A DNA stretch of 64,000 bases from the NCBI RefSeq assembly GCF_024139115.2, contig NC_085141.1, positions 72,953,481-73,017,480 on the forward strand, read 5' to 3'. Source of the stretch: Armigeres subalbatus. Taxonomy: Eukaryota; Arthropoda; Insecta; Diptera; Culicidae. A program made the position numbers and the translations under genes. The notes under the pieces are model-generated. The model ran no database searches, had not been told where the DNA came from, and saw only the letters and a list, made by a program, of their open reading frames with translations. Below, in pieces: positions 38,401 through 51,054 of this stretch. How positions within the stretch are numbered: the stretch's first letter is position 1; each line of letters starts with the position of its first letter.

Positions 38401-41400
38401 ATTGAAAACCACCAAATACTCAAATAGTTCCCATTGATTTTGGAAAGACTCGATCAAATTATTTTTATTGACTCCAGTGGGACTTCCACAAAAGTGAACT
38501 TCATGACCAAAACTATTTCACTGACATACTACGACTTAAAAACTGTACCATCTCTAAATAGAACGCTTACGTATCCAAACTAATTCTTATTTTCAACGGA
38601 CACCCTCAAAACTTATGCTTTCTTATACTTCGAACATGCTTTTGGGAAAAATGTTTGATCGGTTTTTGGTTAAAATTTCATGAACGGCAGTTGAAATAAT
38701 CCAAACTTTTTAATGAAGGAAGCTTCGTATTTGCTTCCAAATGTATTATAAATGATAATAAGTTTCATCTTATATGACCGTTTTTTTCTAACTATTCTCT
38801 ACCTCGAAGTTTAGGTCGGAACAAATACTGATTTCTTTTTTCGTCCCATTATTCTGTTTATTATGAAGGGGGTGATAAATTTAAAATAAATAAATAAACA
38901 AACTCATCAGATTTCATAAAGAATTTTCTTTCCCATAAATCTTCATAAATGATTAAATTTCCATGTATTTCAGTCTAGTTTCCCTAGTTGAAATTAAACG
39001 CACTGTATCTGGTCAAACTGAAATTTTCAAAATATGTTATTCGAGGTGCATAATTTTGAAAGGTGCTCCGTAAAAGATTTTATTTTCCTAAACCGGAATC
39101 AATAATACTTACGTTCAACATACTGACTAACAAACACACAATCTCTTAAAAGCAGCGTAAAATCTGTTCATTAATTTTTGCTTATTTTGAAGTGTCATGT
39201 GATGAATAGAATACATCAGGCGGGTACATTCCAATGCAAAAAGACAATTATTATGCTTGATAATTAAATTTCAAATCGATTGGTAAAGATTCATGTATGT
39301 ATATAAAACCAATATGTTTAATCAACTTAGGCTTTTACGCTATTGTTTACGCTGGAATTCACTTGCGAACGAAAGTGATTAATGGATCACGTCTGGAAAA
39401 CAAAATGGGGACAATTGGAAGGAAATCAAATTAATTTTGAATTTTCAGTCGAACGTGAACAAAAATTAGGGTGATTATTATCTCCGCTCCGTAGGGTTCG
39501 TGTTTCCTATAGTATTTTTTTTATCGTAAAGATGAAATGTAGAAGACAACATCTCTCTGTATTTAAACTGCATTGCTCCGATTTTGTGTCCCTTCAATTT
39601 TTTGTCCTTTCGACCTTTGTCTAATATGAATGTTCTAAACATGGGTCCATCTGAAGTATTCTATTCAATTGACCAATAAACTACTTAGTGCTCACGGTAG
39701 TATATGACGTCAACAATGATTCAGCACCGTTTGCAATACAGTTTACATATTACTGACAAAACTCGATTGAAAACATTTAATGGAAAGAAATAGAAGAACA
39801 TAGAACATTGGTATTTCAATTTATTCTATTTTTGATTGTTGTTTTCGTTGCATTAGAAGTGTTCCAATAGTGTGTTGTAGAGTACTTGTGTTCTAGTAAG
39901 AATCCACCATAAACGTAGTTAGATGCACTACCATACTTTTTTTACTTAACGTACAATAACTCAACTGTATAAATATTGATTTTGTTGCCTTTTTTCGCAG
40001 GTAGTTATTTTAATTTATTTTCTTTTGGAGATCTAACTGGTTGGTATGGTTGTCAAAACAATAGTGTTTTAGAGTAAACAAAATTTCCAGCAACACTTCA
40101 AATACATTACTTATATCACCAACACATGGGGAGATCGTTGCCTGGATCTTTTTGCCTGTCTTGGCACGGTGGTTTCCATACCACTAACCAAGCCGTCCAC
40201 AACCAGGGCGTTAGGCAAGAAGATTCACGCTTCGATTGTGTGCTGTTCAATAGATGGTCTTCCTTTCTCCCTTTCACCCTCTATCGCTTCATACTTGTTC
40301 GCGCCCTAGCGAATGGCTTTCAATCTAATGATTTTCAATTATCTTTCGATTATCTACTCCCTCATACTTTGAGTAGAAATGACCGATAAAGCCGATAAAC
40401 AAATCATATATCACCAGGGTAAATTAAAGCTGCTTATCAATATTTGCCACAAAACATCGGTGTGAATTCCAATATGTTGCCCTGTGAAAGATGATTTTTA
40501 TTAAATCAAAAATTGAGAGCAACAAATTGTGCTCAATCCTTGGATGTCGGGAACGAATATCTTCTTCTATCGCCACCCCTCTCCCCCCCTCGAAATTTCG
40601 TGTCCAAATTTATTTATTTGAGGGGGGATTTCACTATTTCACCGGAAAAATAATAAAATTTTAAACTTTCATAAAAAAATCTTTAAGAAAACAGATAAGT
40701 TTTCCAATTTTATCAATTTTTGTCTTTATTTTTTATTTCCCACCTTCATTATCAATAGGTCAGTGGGACAAAAGAAGAAATTAACTACTACCTTTTGTTT
40801 GACAAAATTTCTTTCAAAATGATCAAAAATCAACATTTTCATTTAAAAAATGCGTCCTTTGAGCCTATTAGTGCGGTTGTGCTATGGCTCCGTCTAAGTC
40901 AACGGATCAGGCTCGAATGAGCGATATATTCTACAGAACGGACCAACAATCTTTTATAAATAAAACATCGCATGCGCCACACTGATAGGGTGGTCACTAC
41001 AATACTCTGCCATTATTTTTTATACTACTCGCAAAAAAATGGATTAAGCTAGGGTTTGGTTTGCTGGATATCTAAAATGACTTCTTTACGAGGAAGCGGA
41101 ACCATAACACTTACCAACCGGTTAGTTAGTGCATCTTTATTCGGTTAGAGATATTGTTCCATGTGTTAACAATCCTTACCTAAATCTCACAGAACCTTCA
41201 CAATTTTCCCTCCATTCTAACTCATTTCCTCGTAATCAATCCACCTATTTAGAAAGACACTGGCATATCACACTCCGAACTCGTAGACTACTAATTCCTT
41301 TTTTCTCTCTTTCCCCTTGATCGAACACCTTTTGTAATACTACATGCATACTCTATTATCGGAAGCTAAGCCTCCAGCGATGGTAGATTAACAAAATCAA

Positions 41401-42889
41401 TCGTACTACTGCATGACAAATTAAAATCCCACAAATATTTCAAAAGCGTTTGATACTATACTGCATATTATAGTTATAGAAGTAATCACAATACGCTATA
41501 CTGACGAAATTTGTAAATTTAATACAAAACCAGAAGATTCGAACCAAACTTTTTATATACAAACTCAGTAGAGAAAGCAAATGCGTTTAGGCGAACAAAA
41601 ACGTGTACGAAGTAATAATGATTGAACTATATCATACTATAACCCACTTATGCCATAGAATTTCCAGTAGAAGTAGATGCAAATGTGATGTAATATGTAG
41701 ACCATAAACCTATAGCGTGAAAAGTAATCGCGTGAACTTTTTCGACACAAAACAAAACATGGTACTTAAAAGTTACACGTGCGTTCAGCCAGTGTTGTAT
41801 GATATTTGTACTGCTGAGAAGCAAACCAATTGCTTGTTATGAAAATATCTACATATATGAATAGCTCATAATAGGACAAACCTGTATTACATACGTAGCG
41901 TGTAAGCAAGTAATAATGCCATCGCCTATGGCAACTACTTTGGAGATTATGTTTTTTTTATTACTCATTTTCTTAGTTGTTAGATTTGCTTTAAGTAATT
42001 AGCAATAGTTTATCTGTGTAATCAATTTCGAAATCTATAGTAACATCTTTAGTTTGCACATTTGTTCCGAAACTAAAGCCATTTGACTTCACTTTATTTA
42101 GACTCTTGAGTATTGATTTTCGATAGCACTTAGATTGAATCAAGTTTGTCGAGTTCACGTAATTAGAATAGATTGTTCCATGCAGTGTTTGAACATCACT
42201 TACTGATATGATAAAAGGATATTAAACCAGAACAACAAAACAATAATTACAGGAATAATCAATATTCACGTATAATGTTTGAAGTTGAAATAAAGTATTG
42301 GTAGTTTAATGAAAACAGAAACAAGCAAATCGTAGTTAGTTGTTTTCTTCTGCTTTTGTATAACTTAAAACAAATGACATTATTCATGTATACTTCCCCC
42401 TGTAAGGATATTAACCTTCATATTGTACGCCCGTTCTCAAGTAGATTGATGCTATGTCCGCACTGTTTTGTGTTTACTCATCTCTTGTAAACTGTATAAA
42501 TCCACATCCTCCCAGTATATACATATATAGTAGTGCGTCACAGCTTTTTGCGTATCATGTAAGTACAAAATATTACTATATTTGACCGTAGACTGAGTGA
42601 CTTCATCCATTAGAGTAATAACACCGTTGTTTAGTACAAGTCCAAATTTAAAAAATAAACTAATCTCTTTTTTCTCTTCATATTTTGTAACCGTAGATTG
42701 CAGGGAAGCATGTGACAGATTGTGCCGCGGATGCATGTTCTAATATACATAGAAATCACAGTTAATTGTTTTCCGACAAGCAATGACATTTATCTATAAC
42801 AAATGATTTGAGCTACAAATTCCCCCCATGAACCATTATGCCTGTTAATAAAACATTCTTCTTCCCCTCCCTTACGACTTATCCGGCAG

Positions 42890-43201
42890 TGTCCCACACC
42901 GTTCAGGATTTAGTATTCATCTGGAACATGACTGACCCGCTGGTGGTGAACCCGGAGATCGAACTTCCTCAGCTGGACATCAGTAACAACTACACCACGG
43001 ACTGTACGATCGAGTACTCGACGGGGAATTTCACCTGCCTGGCGGTGGTGTTCAACCTACGTCGGCGGTTGGGTTACCATCTGTTCCATACCTACATCCC
43101 GTCGGCACTGATTGTCGTCATGTCGTGGATCTCGTTCTGGATTAAACCGGAAGCGATTCCCGCGCGTGTTACGCTTGGCGTTACGTCGCTTCTAACATTG
43201 G
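42890..43201 (+). CDS. Cys-loop ligand-gated anion channel, exon with loop C, TM1 and TM2
   Basis: A pyrimidine-rich tract and GGCAG (to 42889) precede the exon, and a GTGAGT donor follows at 43202. The encoded part is the end of the extracellular ligand-binding domain (SHTVQDLVFIWNMTDPLVV...), with the second disulfide pair of glycine-receptor-type channels (DCTIEYSTGNFTC). TM1 (YHLFHTYIPSALIVVMSWIS) and TM2 (ARVTLGVTSLLTL) follow. The Pro-Ala-Arg motif before TM2 (43159-43167) is the signature of anion selectivity. It is an insect glycine-receptor-like or pH-sensitive chloride channel subunit (pHCl/CG12344 group); the exact orthologue is uncertain. Upstream exons with the signal peptide and first Cys-loop were not found. 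Confidence 0.88.
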
Positions 43202-43404
43202 GTGAGTGTAATGGGTGTTTCAAGTTTGACTGTTATTTATACTGCCCATGATCGCATATTTGTAACACTCGCATTTTTGTTCATTTTGTAAAAAGCCTGT
43301 GAATTGTTCAGTAAGCTGAATTTACTGCATCATCTAATTAATCCCACAACAGTAAAATAGGTTTTACTATCTTGCTTATCTGTGGTAAAGCCGTACCATT
43401 ATTC
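43202..43404. other. Start of 15.2 kb channel intron
   Basis: Intron from the donor at 43202 to the acceptor at 58410. This first part has no recognised feature other than a short motif (tactgcccatgatcgcatatttg near 43240) reminiscent of the 20127-20213 MITE end. Confidence 0.6.
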
Positions 43405-43544
43405 CGTACGGAAAAGTGACATTTCTCCCATACTGAATCAGCTGTCAAATTAACTTTGGTAATTTGATCAAATTTTCTGTAAATCCAATCCGTATCAGCA
43501 GCGTACTAAAATTTAGTATGGGAGGAGTGTCACTTTTCCGTACG
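43405..43544. repeat. MITE with about 30-bp terminal inverted repeats
   Basis: The left end cgtacggaaaagtgacatttctcccatact pairs with the right end agtatgggaggagtgtcacttttccgtacg. It lies inside the channel intron. Confidence 0.8.
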
Positions 43545-43650
43545 AAATATTTTTCCGTAAGGAAAATGACAGCTCCACCTAATTCACCCAGCAGGCGTTA
43601 TTAGCGTTAAGTTTTGGAAAACTATTCTCAAATCTCAATCAATCAAATCA

Positions 43651-43848
43651 AAAGATATTTTAGTTACTAGATAAAGATTGTCGCTTCGGTTCCCTTTGTT
43701 CTGCTGTCCGAAACATGTGTGGTACATACCTGTCAAATCGTATGGATTTTCCTTCTTTGACATTTAGCTCCCCTATCCTCGCCAGCAAAAGATGTTCCGG
43801 ACAGCGACGACAGCGACAATATGTATCTAGTAACTAAAATATCTTTTA
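43651..43848. repeat. hAT-type MITE with 8-bp target duplication
   Basis: The arm aaagatattttagttactaga and its complement tctagtaactaaaatatcttt form the ends. A perfect 8-bp direct repeat, tcaaatca, flanks the element at 43643-43650 and 43849-43856, which fits hAT transposition. Confidence 0.8.
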
Positions 43849-43870
43849 TCAAATCAATCGAGTCTTCACG

Positions 43871-44315
43871 TGCGCACTAGGGATCCTATAATGAGAGATA
43901 TGCAAATACTTTTCCAGACGATTTAGCAACGCTGTTACTTTTGTTAGCAAACGCTTCCAGCACTTGCCGCAGCGCAAAGTGTTGAAGCTTGTATATGACT
44001 TTACATTTGATAACAATTTGGAATATGTTTGTCTGTCCACTAACAGTGTTTAAATAAGCTTTATCACTAAAATAAAAGTGCAATACAAACAGGCGAAACA
44101 CAATACAAAAACTATATTACTTCTATTCGCGAAAGTAAAACAAATTATTTATTCGATGAAACTTTTCTTAAAATTTATCTCAATACCTCTCAACCTCGTC
44201 TCAATCTGCAACAATAACAACGTTCATTTGGCTCACGTTTTGACAGTTCTCAATGCTCGATTGGCTTACAATGGCCGCTTTCGCATATCTCTCATTATAG
44301 GATCCCTAGTGCGCA
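43871..44315. repeat. MITE with perfect terminal inverted repeats
   Basis: The left arm (tgcgcactagggatcctata, continuing atgagagatatgc) is the exact reverse complement of the right arm ending at 44315. The interior is AT-rich and non-coding. Short frames here on both strands are chance. Confidence 0.8.
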
Positions 44316-45441
44316 CTAACTCGTTTGCGATTTTCAACGAAAGCATTGCACTAAACCGCATAGTTTTTTTTCAATATTGCGCTGTTCACACACAGTTTGA
44401 AAGTGTGACGGTTCCAAACTGTGATCAAAAGTGTGACGGTGTCGATTACAATGGATTTTGACATCGATAAATGTCAGATGAAAGCAAACGGTGTAAGAAC
44501 CACGTGCTTTTGTTTTGAACAGGGGACTGAAGGAAAGGCTAATACGCCTACCCACTATTCATTCAATATGGCGTACAATGTTTTTGTTTTAATTTCGATT
44601 GATTAATGATAACAAAACTTCGGAAGTATTGACGAGCTATTTTTCGACATAAAGAAGCCATACAAACACAAAATGCTCGATGCACCTCAACCTATTGCAA
44701 GTTTTCGCCAGGATAAGTTAATTACCGATAATTAGCACTAACTGCGTACAAGCCAATCACCCAAAATGAGCGTTGAATTCGGGTATACTACCCAGCAACT
44801 GGGTATCAAAAACAGTAGTACCAAAAACGATGTTGGGTAGAGTGCCATTGTACCGCGGATGGCAGGCGTTTCACCCTCCTGGTTTTGAACAATTTCTTCT
44901 GACATTTTCGCTTTTTGCAACTTCTTGCATTTCTCCTTCTAAATGATGGCCAAGGTTGCCAGTTGTGCAGTATTCATATAGTGGGTCCAAAAAGTATTCG
45001 TCTAGCTGCATATTCTTTAGTAAAATGTAAAACTTAGGCGTGATAGAAGTGAAATCAAAAAACTTTCTTCTAAATTTGGTAGAAAACTTATCAACGCATG
45101 ATTATTATTCAAAAACAAATAGAAATTTCAATTCCTTTTTCTGGTATGTAGAGAATATCTAAATTTCGCCAATTTCGCTCGCTCAAAAAGTATTCGTCTA
45201 TTCAGAAAATAATCGAGTGAAACACGAATATAATAGTTTTATTCGCATGTAATTACATTAGCACACTCTAGTGATGTCTAGCAACATTTTTGTCAATATT
45301 CAATGACAGATCAAATCATATTTTTGTTTTGTTTGAACTTGACGCGGAAAATAGAAGCACCATGGGTGGGAAAAGTAAAAAGATGAGTCCAAATGAAAAA
45401 AAAACTTTTTCTACGCCTGCATAATTAGTGCAAGTTGACTT

Positions 45442-45834
45442 CCCGAGCAAAGCTTGAGAGCAAATAGATAACTGATTTTGTTGTTGTGAAATCGCCTAAT
45501 TTTGATAACTCAGGTTGATATCCTTTTGGTCGTTTTAACGGTTAAAAGATCAAAATCTACAGCAGAAAAATCTTACTGTGACATCAAATCGAAAACAATT
45601 CCTGCTATCGATGAGAGCAAATCGAAAACTAATTTTGATATTGGTTCTGATAACAAAATTAGTACACAGTTTGCTGTCAGATGATACAATTTAGAAATCT
45701 ACAGCAAAATGAGATCAAAATATGTAATCAATCATTATGATTCATATTTGAAAACAAATTATGATTTCAATTTGATGTCAAAATCAAAATATGTTTTCTA
45801 TATGCTCTCATTATGTTTTCAGACTTTGCTCGGG
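45442..45834. repeat. MITE inserted in the Tc1-like element
   Basis: The left end cccgagcaaagcttgagagc and right end gactttgctcggg are inverted repeats, and weaker similarity continues inward (gagagcata-type motif). It splits the N-terminal part of the Tc1 transposase. No clear target duplication was found. Confidence 0.7.
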
Positions 45835-45959
45835 TTATGACTTTGCAAGAAATGTGGGTAGACCAAGGGTAGCAAAAATTCAACCATTTAATTGGTGATT
45901 GATCGCATCAGCGCCACAGAAAATCTATCAAAAAAATAACAGAGTGGTCGTCAGCGATG

Positions 45960-46193
45960 TGTTATGTACCCTAAAATGGGTAAATTTGATTCAGCGTAAA
46001 TGCGCTGTCAAAAAGTGTAACGTCAGTAAAACGTTAAATACAAAGAATAAACTCCGTAGAGCTCTTCTTCGAGTTCGAGCGTTTAAAGTGAAAACAACTG
46101 TTTCCTTATTACTACCTGAGTCAGATATCCTGAGAAGACACCGACGATTCCATTCCGCTTTGTTCCACCCGATCATCAATCTACAACGTGAAA
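45960..46193 (+). repeat. 5' LTR
   Basis: Starts tgttatgtaccc and ends acaacgtgaaa. By reading, it is identical to 51177-51410 over its full length. It supplies promoter and polyadenylation signals for the element. Confidence 0.92.
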
Positions 46194-46194
46194 G

Positions 46195-46205
46195 TGGCGA
46201 CGAGG
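46195..46205 (+). promoter_or_regulatory. Candidate tRNA primer-binding site
   Basis: The string tggcgacgagg lies one base after the 5' LTR, the usual position and TGG start of a retrotransposon primer-binding site. The priming tRNA was not determined. Confidence 0.6.
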
Positions 46206-46808
46206 ATTATTTTTTGCAAAGGACCTTTCATTGCAGTGTTGAAATTACACTCGCTTGCGGTTTTCGCTGGATTTGGATGTTGTGGACAACTTTTCGGCAA
46301 CGCTGTTGATTCGATACCGACTGGATTCGTTGCGGTTCAAAATACCAAACACTTTTCAACCTTGGCGATACTAGCGAAGGACGCTCGCTGGGTCTACGTT
46401 GCGTATACGCTGGTTCGCTGGTGCAGAAGGCAAGGAAGGGACAATTTTACGACGTTGGGTCAAATTACGAAGTACGACGTTCGCTGGATTTAACCCTCCG
46501 GGTACTATTGGTACCATTCCGACGCTCGCAGGGTATATGCTGATGCAGAAGCCATAGATCGAAAGAATTTTAAGACGCTGAGTCGAAATACGACGACGTT
46601 CGTTGGATTTGTTGCACCGGGCTCCAGAGGATTCAATACGGGTACCATTCCGACGCTGGTGAGTGGAAGCGAAAACGGTCTGGAAGAATAGGGTGAGTCA
46701 TTTAATTTATTTTCTTTCCATTGTTTTGGGTTAACAGTGCCAATTGCTTTCTTTTGTTTTTTTTATTATTTACTTTTGCCCATTGATTTTTTAAAACAAT
46801 AACTCATT
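46206..46808 (+). other. Untranslated leader of the LTR element
   Basis: About 600 bp between the primer-binding site and the gag start, with several repeated 'acgctggtt/ttcgctgg' type motifs. Open frames here (46188-46493) look like chance frames in the leader. Confidence 0.6.
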
Positions 46809-49214
46809 GTGTTATACCAAAAAGTGAAACCAAGGCGTACAATGTCGATATCTTTTACCACCACGATTGAGCCTTTCCGTAAAGGCACTTCTTTTACGCA
46901 TTGGGTAGAGCGATTGGAGTTCTTTTTTCTCGCAAATAAGATTGCAGAAAATGATAGAAAATCTCATTTTATAACCTTGAGTGGTTCCTTCATTTATTCC
47001 GAGTTGCGGAAATTATTTCCCACCGGAGATTTACTTGAAGTTTCATTGGCTGTTATGGTTGAGAAACTTAAAGCAAGATTGGACAAAACAGCTTCTGGTG
47101 TATGCCAAAGAATCACTTTCAATCAGCGTGTTCAAGATTTGGACGAATCGGTTGAGGATTTTTTACTGGCTTTAAAGATTCAAGCGGAGCTTTGCGCATA
47201 TGGTGAATTCAAAGACACTGCTATCAGAGATAGGTTGCTCGCAGGTTTGAAAGATGTAGCTTTAAAACAACGCATTTTAAGTGATCCAGATCAAACTTTA
47301 GAAACTGCTGAAAAAATAATTCAAACCTGGGAAGCTGCGAGAAGTAATGCGCAAACGCTCTCTGCGAATATTAGTCCTAATTTTCATCGTATTGCCGCTA
47401 TGGGAAATGGTGCCCCTGCGGGTACTGCTCTTCATAGATTGGCACAAGTGTATAATAAATCAAGAAATTACAAAACTAATTATAAAGCTGATAGAAATCG
47501 AATGCCGGTGAAAAGCAGGTTGGGTTTCCAACCGCAGTATATAGATCGAAATAGTGGCTATCAATATCGAAATAACAGGTATAAAAACAATTTCCAAAAG
47601 CCGAGGTCTGTGGATTGGAGACGACGGGGAGATCAATCAGTTTCCGATCCACGTTTTTGTGATTTCTGTAGGATGCAAGGTCATCTGAAAAGGAAATGCT
47701 ACAAATTGAAAAATATGCGCAAGGATTCCGTACAACTTTTGGAGCAGATGAAGCCAGGAACCTCAGGAACTAATGTACCGGATGTATCAGAGCTGTTAAA
47801 CAGGATGACGACCCAGGATTCGGAAGAGAGTGACGATTCTGATTCAGGTGATTTTCAGTGCATGAATGTGGTGTCCCTTAATAAAATTAGTGAACCTTGT
47901 CTGGTGAATGTTCGTATTGAGGATAAATTCGTGGAAATGGAGGTTGACTGTGGTTCCTCTGTTTCTGTTATAAGTAAAACACAGTATTTTTCGCTTTTTA
48001 ATAAATCTCTACAAAAGTCTGCTAAAAATCTAGTGGTAGTAGATGGAGCAAAACTACAAATAGCTGGCGAAACAGATGTAACAGTAAATTTTAAGAGAAA
48101 AACTGAAAAATTGAGGCTTTTGGTGCTAAACTGTAAAAATAAGTTTTATCCTCTATTGGGACGATCATGGCTAGACGTATTTATTCCTAGCTGGAGAAAT
48201 TACTTTTGCAACTCTCTACAAGTAAACAACATTTTAATGAATGAAAATAATGATACTTTAGTTCGCGGCATTCAACAAAAGTATAAGCATATATTTTCTA
48301 AGGATTTGACATCACCAATAAGTGGGTTTAAGGCCGATCTGGTTTTGAAATCAGACAGACCAATTTTCAAAAAAGCTTATAATGTCCCTTATCGTTTAAG
48401 GTATAAGGTCATGGTTTACTTAGATAAACTAGAAAAAGAAAATGTCATCACTCCAGTACAGACAAGTGAGTGGGCGTCACCAATTATAGTAGTGCCAAAG
48501 AAAAATAATGACATCCGACTTGTAATAGATTGCAAGGTTTCGGTTAATAAGGTAATTGTACCGAATAGCTATCCATTACCAACAGCTCAAGATTTGTTTG
48601 CTGGATTGGCGGGTTGTAAAATGTTTTGTGCTCTAGATTTAGAAGGCGCGTACACCCAGCTATCTCTTTCTGAAAATTCAAGAAAGTTCATGGTGATAAA
48701 CACAATTAAAGGTTTATTTACCTACAACAGATTACCACAGGGGGCTTCCTCTAGTGCTTCCATTTTTCAGCAGGTAATGGATCAAGTTTTAAAAGATTTA
48801 GAATTTGTGTACTGCTATTTAGATGACGTGCTTATTGCTGGAAAAAATTTGGCCGATTGTTTACAAAGACTTGAATTGGTTCTTGAAAGATTATCTAATG
48901 CAAATATTAAGGTAAATTACGACAAATGTAAGTTTTTCGTTACAGAGCTAAATTATCTTGGGCATATTATTTGCCAAGATGGTTTAATGCCTTGCCCTGA
49001 TAAAATTGAAACAATTAAAAATGCAAAAAATCCCAGAACTGTAACGGAACTCAAATCTTTTCTGGGTTTGATAAATTATTATCATAAATTTATACCGCGT
49101 CTTTCTTCTAAGTTGTATCACTTGTACAATCTTTTAAAAACCGATGTTAAATTTATATGGAACGAAAGTTGCGAAAATGCATTTAATGAAAGCCAATATT
49201 TTGGAGTTTTATGA
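46809..49214 (+). pseudogene. Ty3/gypsy gag-pol ORF (gag, protease, reverse transcriptase)
   Basis: An 801-codon frame with gag and pol fused without a frameshift. In order: a gag capsid-like region, a CCHC zinc knuckle CDFCRMQGHLKRKC (residues 284-297), an aspartic protease region with VDCGSSVSVI (active-site Asp near residue 380; a Cys stands where Ser or Thr is usual), and reverse transcriptase with LDLEGAYTQLSL, LPQGASSS and the catalytic YLDD (residues 670-673). The frame is lost soon after RT, near 49185-49200, and RNase H continues in another frame. A second ATG (46842) is an alternative start. Together with the RNase H/integrase pieces this is a defective copy. Confidence 0.92.
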
Positions 49215-49455
49215 CCCAAACAAACCAATAGCAGTAGTGTCTGATGCATCTGGTTATGGCTTAGGAGGAGTGATTGCGCATATTATTGACGACGTTGAAA
49301 AACCGATTTGTTTTACGTCATTTTCGTTAAACTCAGCCCAAAAGAACTACCCAATTCTCCATCTGGAAGCTTTAGCATTAGTTTCTACCATCAAAAAGTT
49401 TCACAAATTCCTCTATGGCAAATTTTTTTATGTGTTTACTGACCATAAGCCCTAG
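49144..49455 (+). pseudogene. Ty3/gypsy RNase H fragment
   Basis: The frame is shifted relative to the gag-pol ORF. It carries the RNase H start (AVVSDASGYGLGG) and proceeds to YVFTDHKP, where another single-base frame change introduces a stop at 49453-49455. The domain is otherwise recognisable. Confidence 0.85.
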
Positions 49456-49567
49456 TAGGTATCTTTGGTAAGAAGGAAAGCATGCTATTTATGTCACAAG
49501 ATTACAAAGATATATTTTAGAGCTTTCAATATATGATTTTGAAATAAAATACAGGCCATCTTCACAA
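49456..49567 (+). pseudogene. Ty3/gypsy RNase H end, frame-disrupted
   Basis: Between the RNase H and integrase frames, conserved RNase H residues are spread over more than one frame, so at least two single-base changes occur within about 110 bp. Confidence 0.7.
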
Positions 49568-50665
49568 ATGGGGAATGCGGACTTTTGTTCCAGATTCCCT
49601 TTAGAGCAATTAGTGCCTAGTGAGTATGATACAAATATTATAAACAGTTTAAACTTTGGAAACGAATTACCAGTGGAATACAAAAAAATAGCAAACGAGA
49701 CAAAGAACGATACATTTCTGCAACAAATTATTACTTACATCAACTGTGGTTGGCCAAAAAGTCTTGACAAGCGTTTTGCGAACATTTTTTCAAATCGGCA
49801 TGATTTAGAAATTGTTGACGAGTGCTTGTTGTACCAGGACAGGGTAATCATACCGCAATCAATGCAAAAGGTAGTTTTGAAACTATTACATGCCAACCAC
49901 GGTGGCGTAGTAAAAATGAAACAGTTAGCTAGACGATTTGTATACTGGTTTGGTATAAATAAAGATATTGAAAGTTTTGTCACTCATTGTGATGCATGCA
50001 ATGGAATGGCGATAGTACCAAAATCAAAAATGAAGTCTCACTGGATTCCAACAACAAGGCCTTTTAGTAGAGTGCATGTTGATTTCTTTTATTTTCAACA
50101 TCACACATTTTTGCTTATGGTAGATAGCTTCTCAAAGTGGGTGGAGATAGAGTGGATGAAGAGGGGTACAGATACGAGTAAAGTACTAAAAAAATTAGTA
50201 GCATTTTTTGCTCGTTTTGGGTTGCCAGATGTCTTAGTTTCTGACGGAGGTCCTCCTTTCAATTCACATACTTTTGTCAATTTTTTGGTAAAACAAGGAA
50301 TAAATGTTCTAAAGAGTCCTCCGTACAATCCTGCCAGTAATGGTCAGGCAGAAAGACTTGTACGTACTGTTAAAGAGGTTTTGAAAAAGTTTTTACTTGA
50401 ACCAGAAGTTAGTGAATTGGACCTTGAGGATCAGATTAGCCTATTTTTAATTAATTTTCGTAACTACTGTACATCAAGTGATGGGCGATTCCCATCGGAG
50501 AAGATTTTTTCTTATGCTCCGAAGACATTAATTGATCTTATCAATCCAAAAAAGAGTTATAAACATTATCTGAAACCCGAAGTTGTACCACAAAATCCTC
50601 CAAATCAGCTGCATGATGATATAAGCAAACATAAAAGTGTTTTACTGATCGTCTGCAAAACCTGA
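49568..50665 (+). pseudogene. Ty3/gypsy integrase region
   Basis: A 365-codon frame. The N-terminal HHCC zinc-binding region (LLHANHGGVV... to THCDACNGMA) is followed by the catalytic core with RVHVDFFYF (first Asp), PDVLVSDGGPPF (second Asp) and NPASNGQAERLVRTVKE (Glu). All three catalytic residues are present. The frame changes again at about 50636-50650, and the tail continues at 50680. Confidence 0.9.
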
Positions 50666-51054
50666 TAGCTGGTGATGAGGTGTGGTATAAAAACCATAAT
50701 CCTCGGAACCATGCTAGGTGGATTAAGGCAATTTTTTTAAAGCAAGTTTCTCAAAATGTCTTCCAGGTGGAAATTTCAAACGTTCCAATAAACGCACATA
50801 GAACACAGCTTAGGCCAGCTGCTAATCCGGACTCGATGGTTCGATCGAATGTAACATTTTCGGCTCAAATGGCGGAAACGGCAATTCGAAATGGCAGCGA
50901 TCAAGATGAAGAGGAGTTCCTAGGATTTCCTGATGAAGATGTCAGGATCCGAAGAAAAAGAGCGAAATCGATGGTGGACGACCCACCTAGCATGCCACCA
51001 AGGCGTTCGAAAAGAAAAAAAGTCATGAAGACTGATCCGAGTTATGTATACTAG
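50651..51054 (+). pseudogene. Ty3/gypsy integrase C-terminal tail
   Basis: The reading frame resumes after a further single-base change. A GDEVWYKNHN block typical of gypsy integrase C-termini is followed by a basic, Ser/Pro-rich end (PPRRSKRKK) stopping at 51054. It lies before the polypurine tract. Confidence 0.78.

Larger units (their letters stand above)
25455..42889 (+). other. TE-poor region, possible very long Rbp6 3'UTR plus intergenic or intronic DNA
   Basis: About 17.4 kb downstream of the Rbp6 stop contains no coding region that I recognise. Polyadenylation-type hexamers (AATAAA) occur repeatedly, for example near 26711, 26764, 27522, 28912 and 29046, so 3' ends could be staggered. 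The region is AT-rich (frequent TGTA- and UAG-type motifs) and has few recognisable mobile elements compared with both flanks: a MITE at 28492-28577, a SINE fragment at 30120-30206, a repeat at 35241-35459 and a foldback at 31733-32036. Musashi-family mRNAs often carry long 3'UTRs. The real transcript ends cannot be told from sequence alone. Undetected upstream exons of the channel gene could also lie here. Confidence 0.4.

Noticed and set aside
45899..46309. 136-codon frame across the 5' LTR
   Set aside because: It spans the Tc1 flank, LTR and leader; the same frame recurs at the 3' LTR simply because the LTRs are identical.
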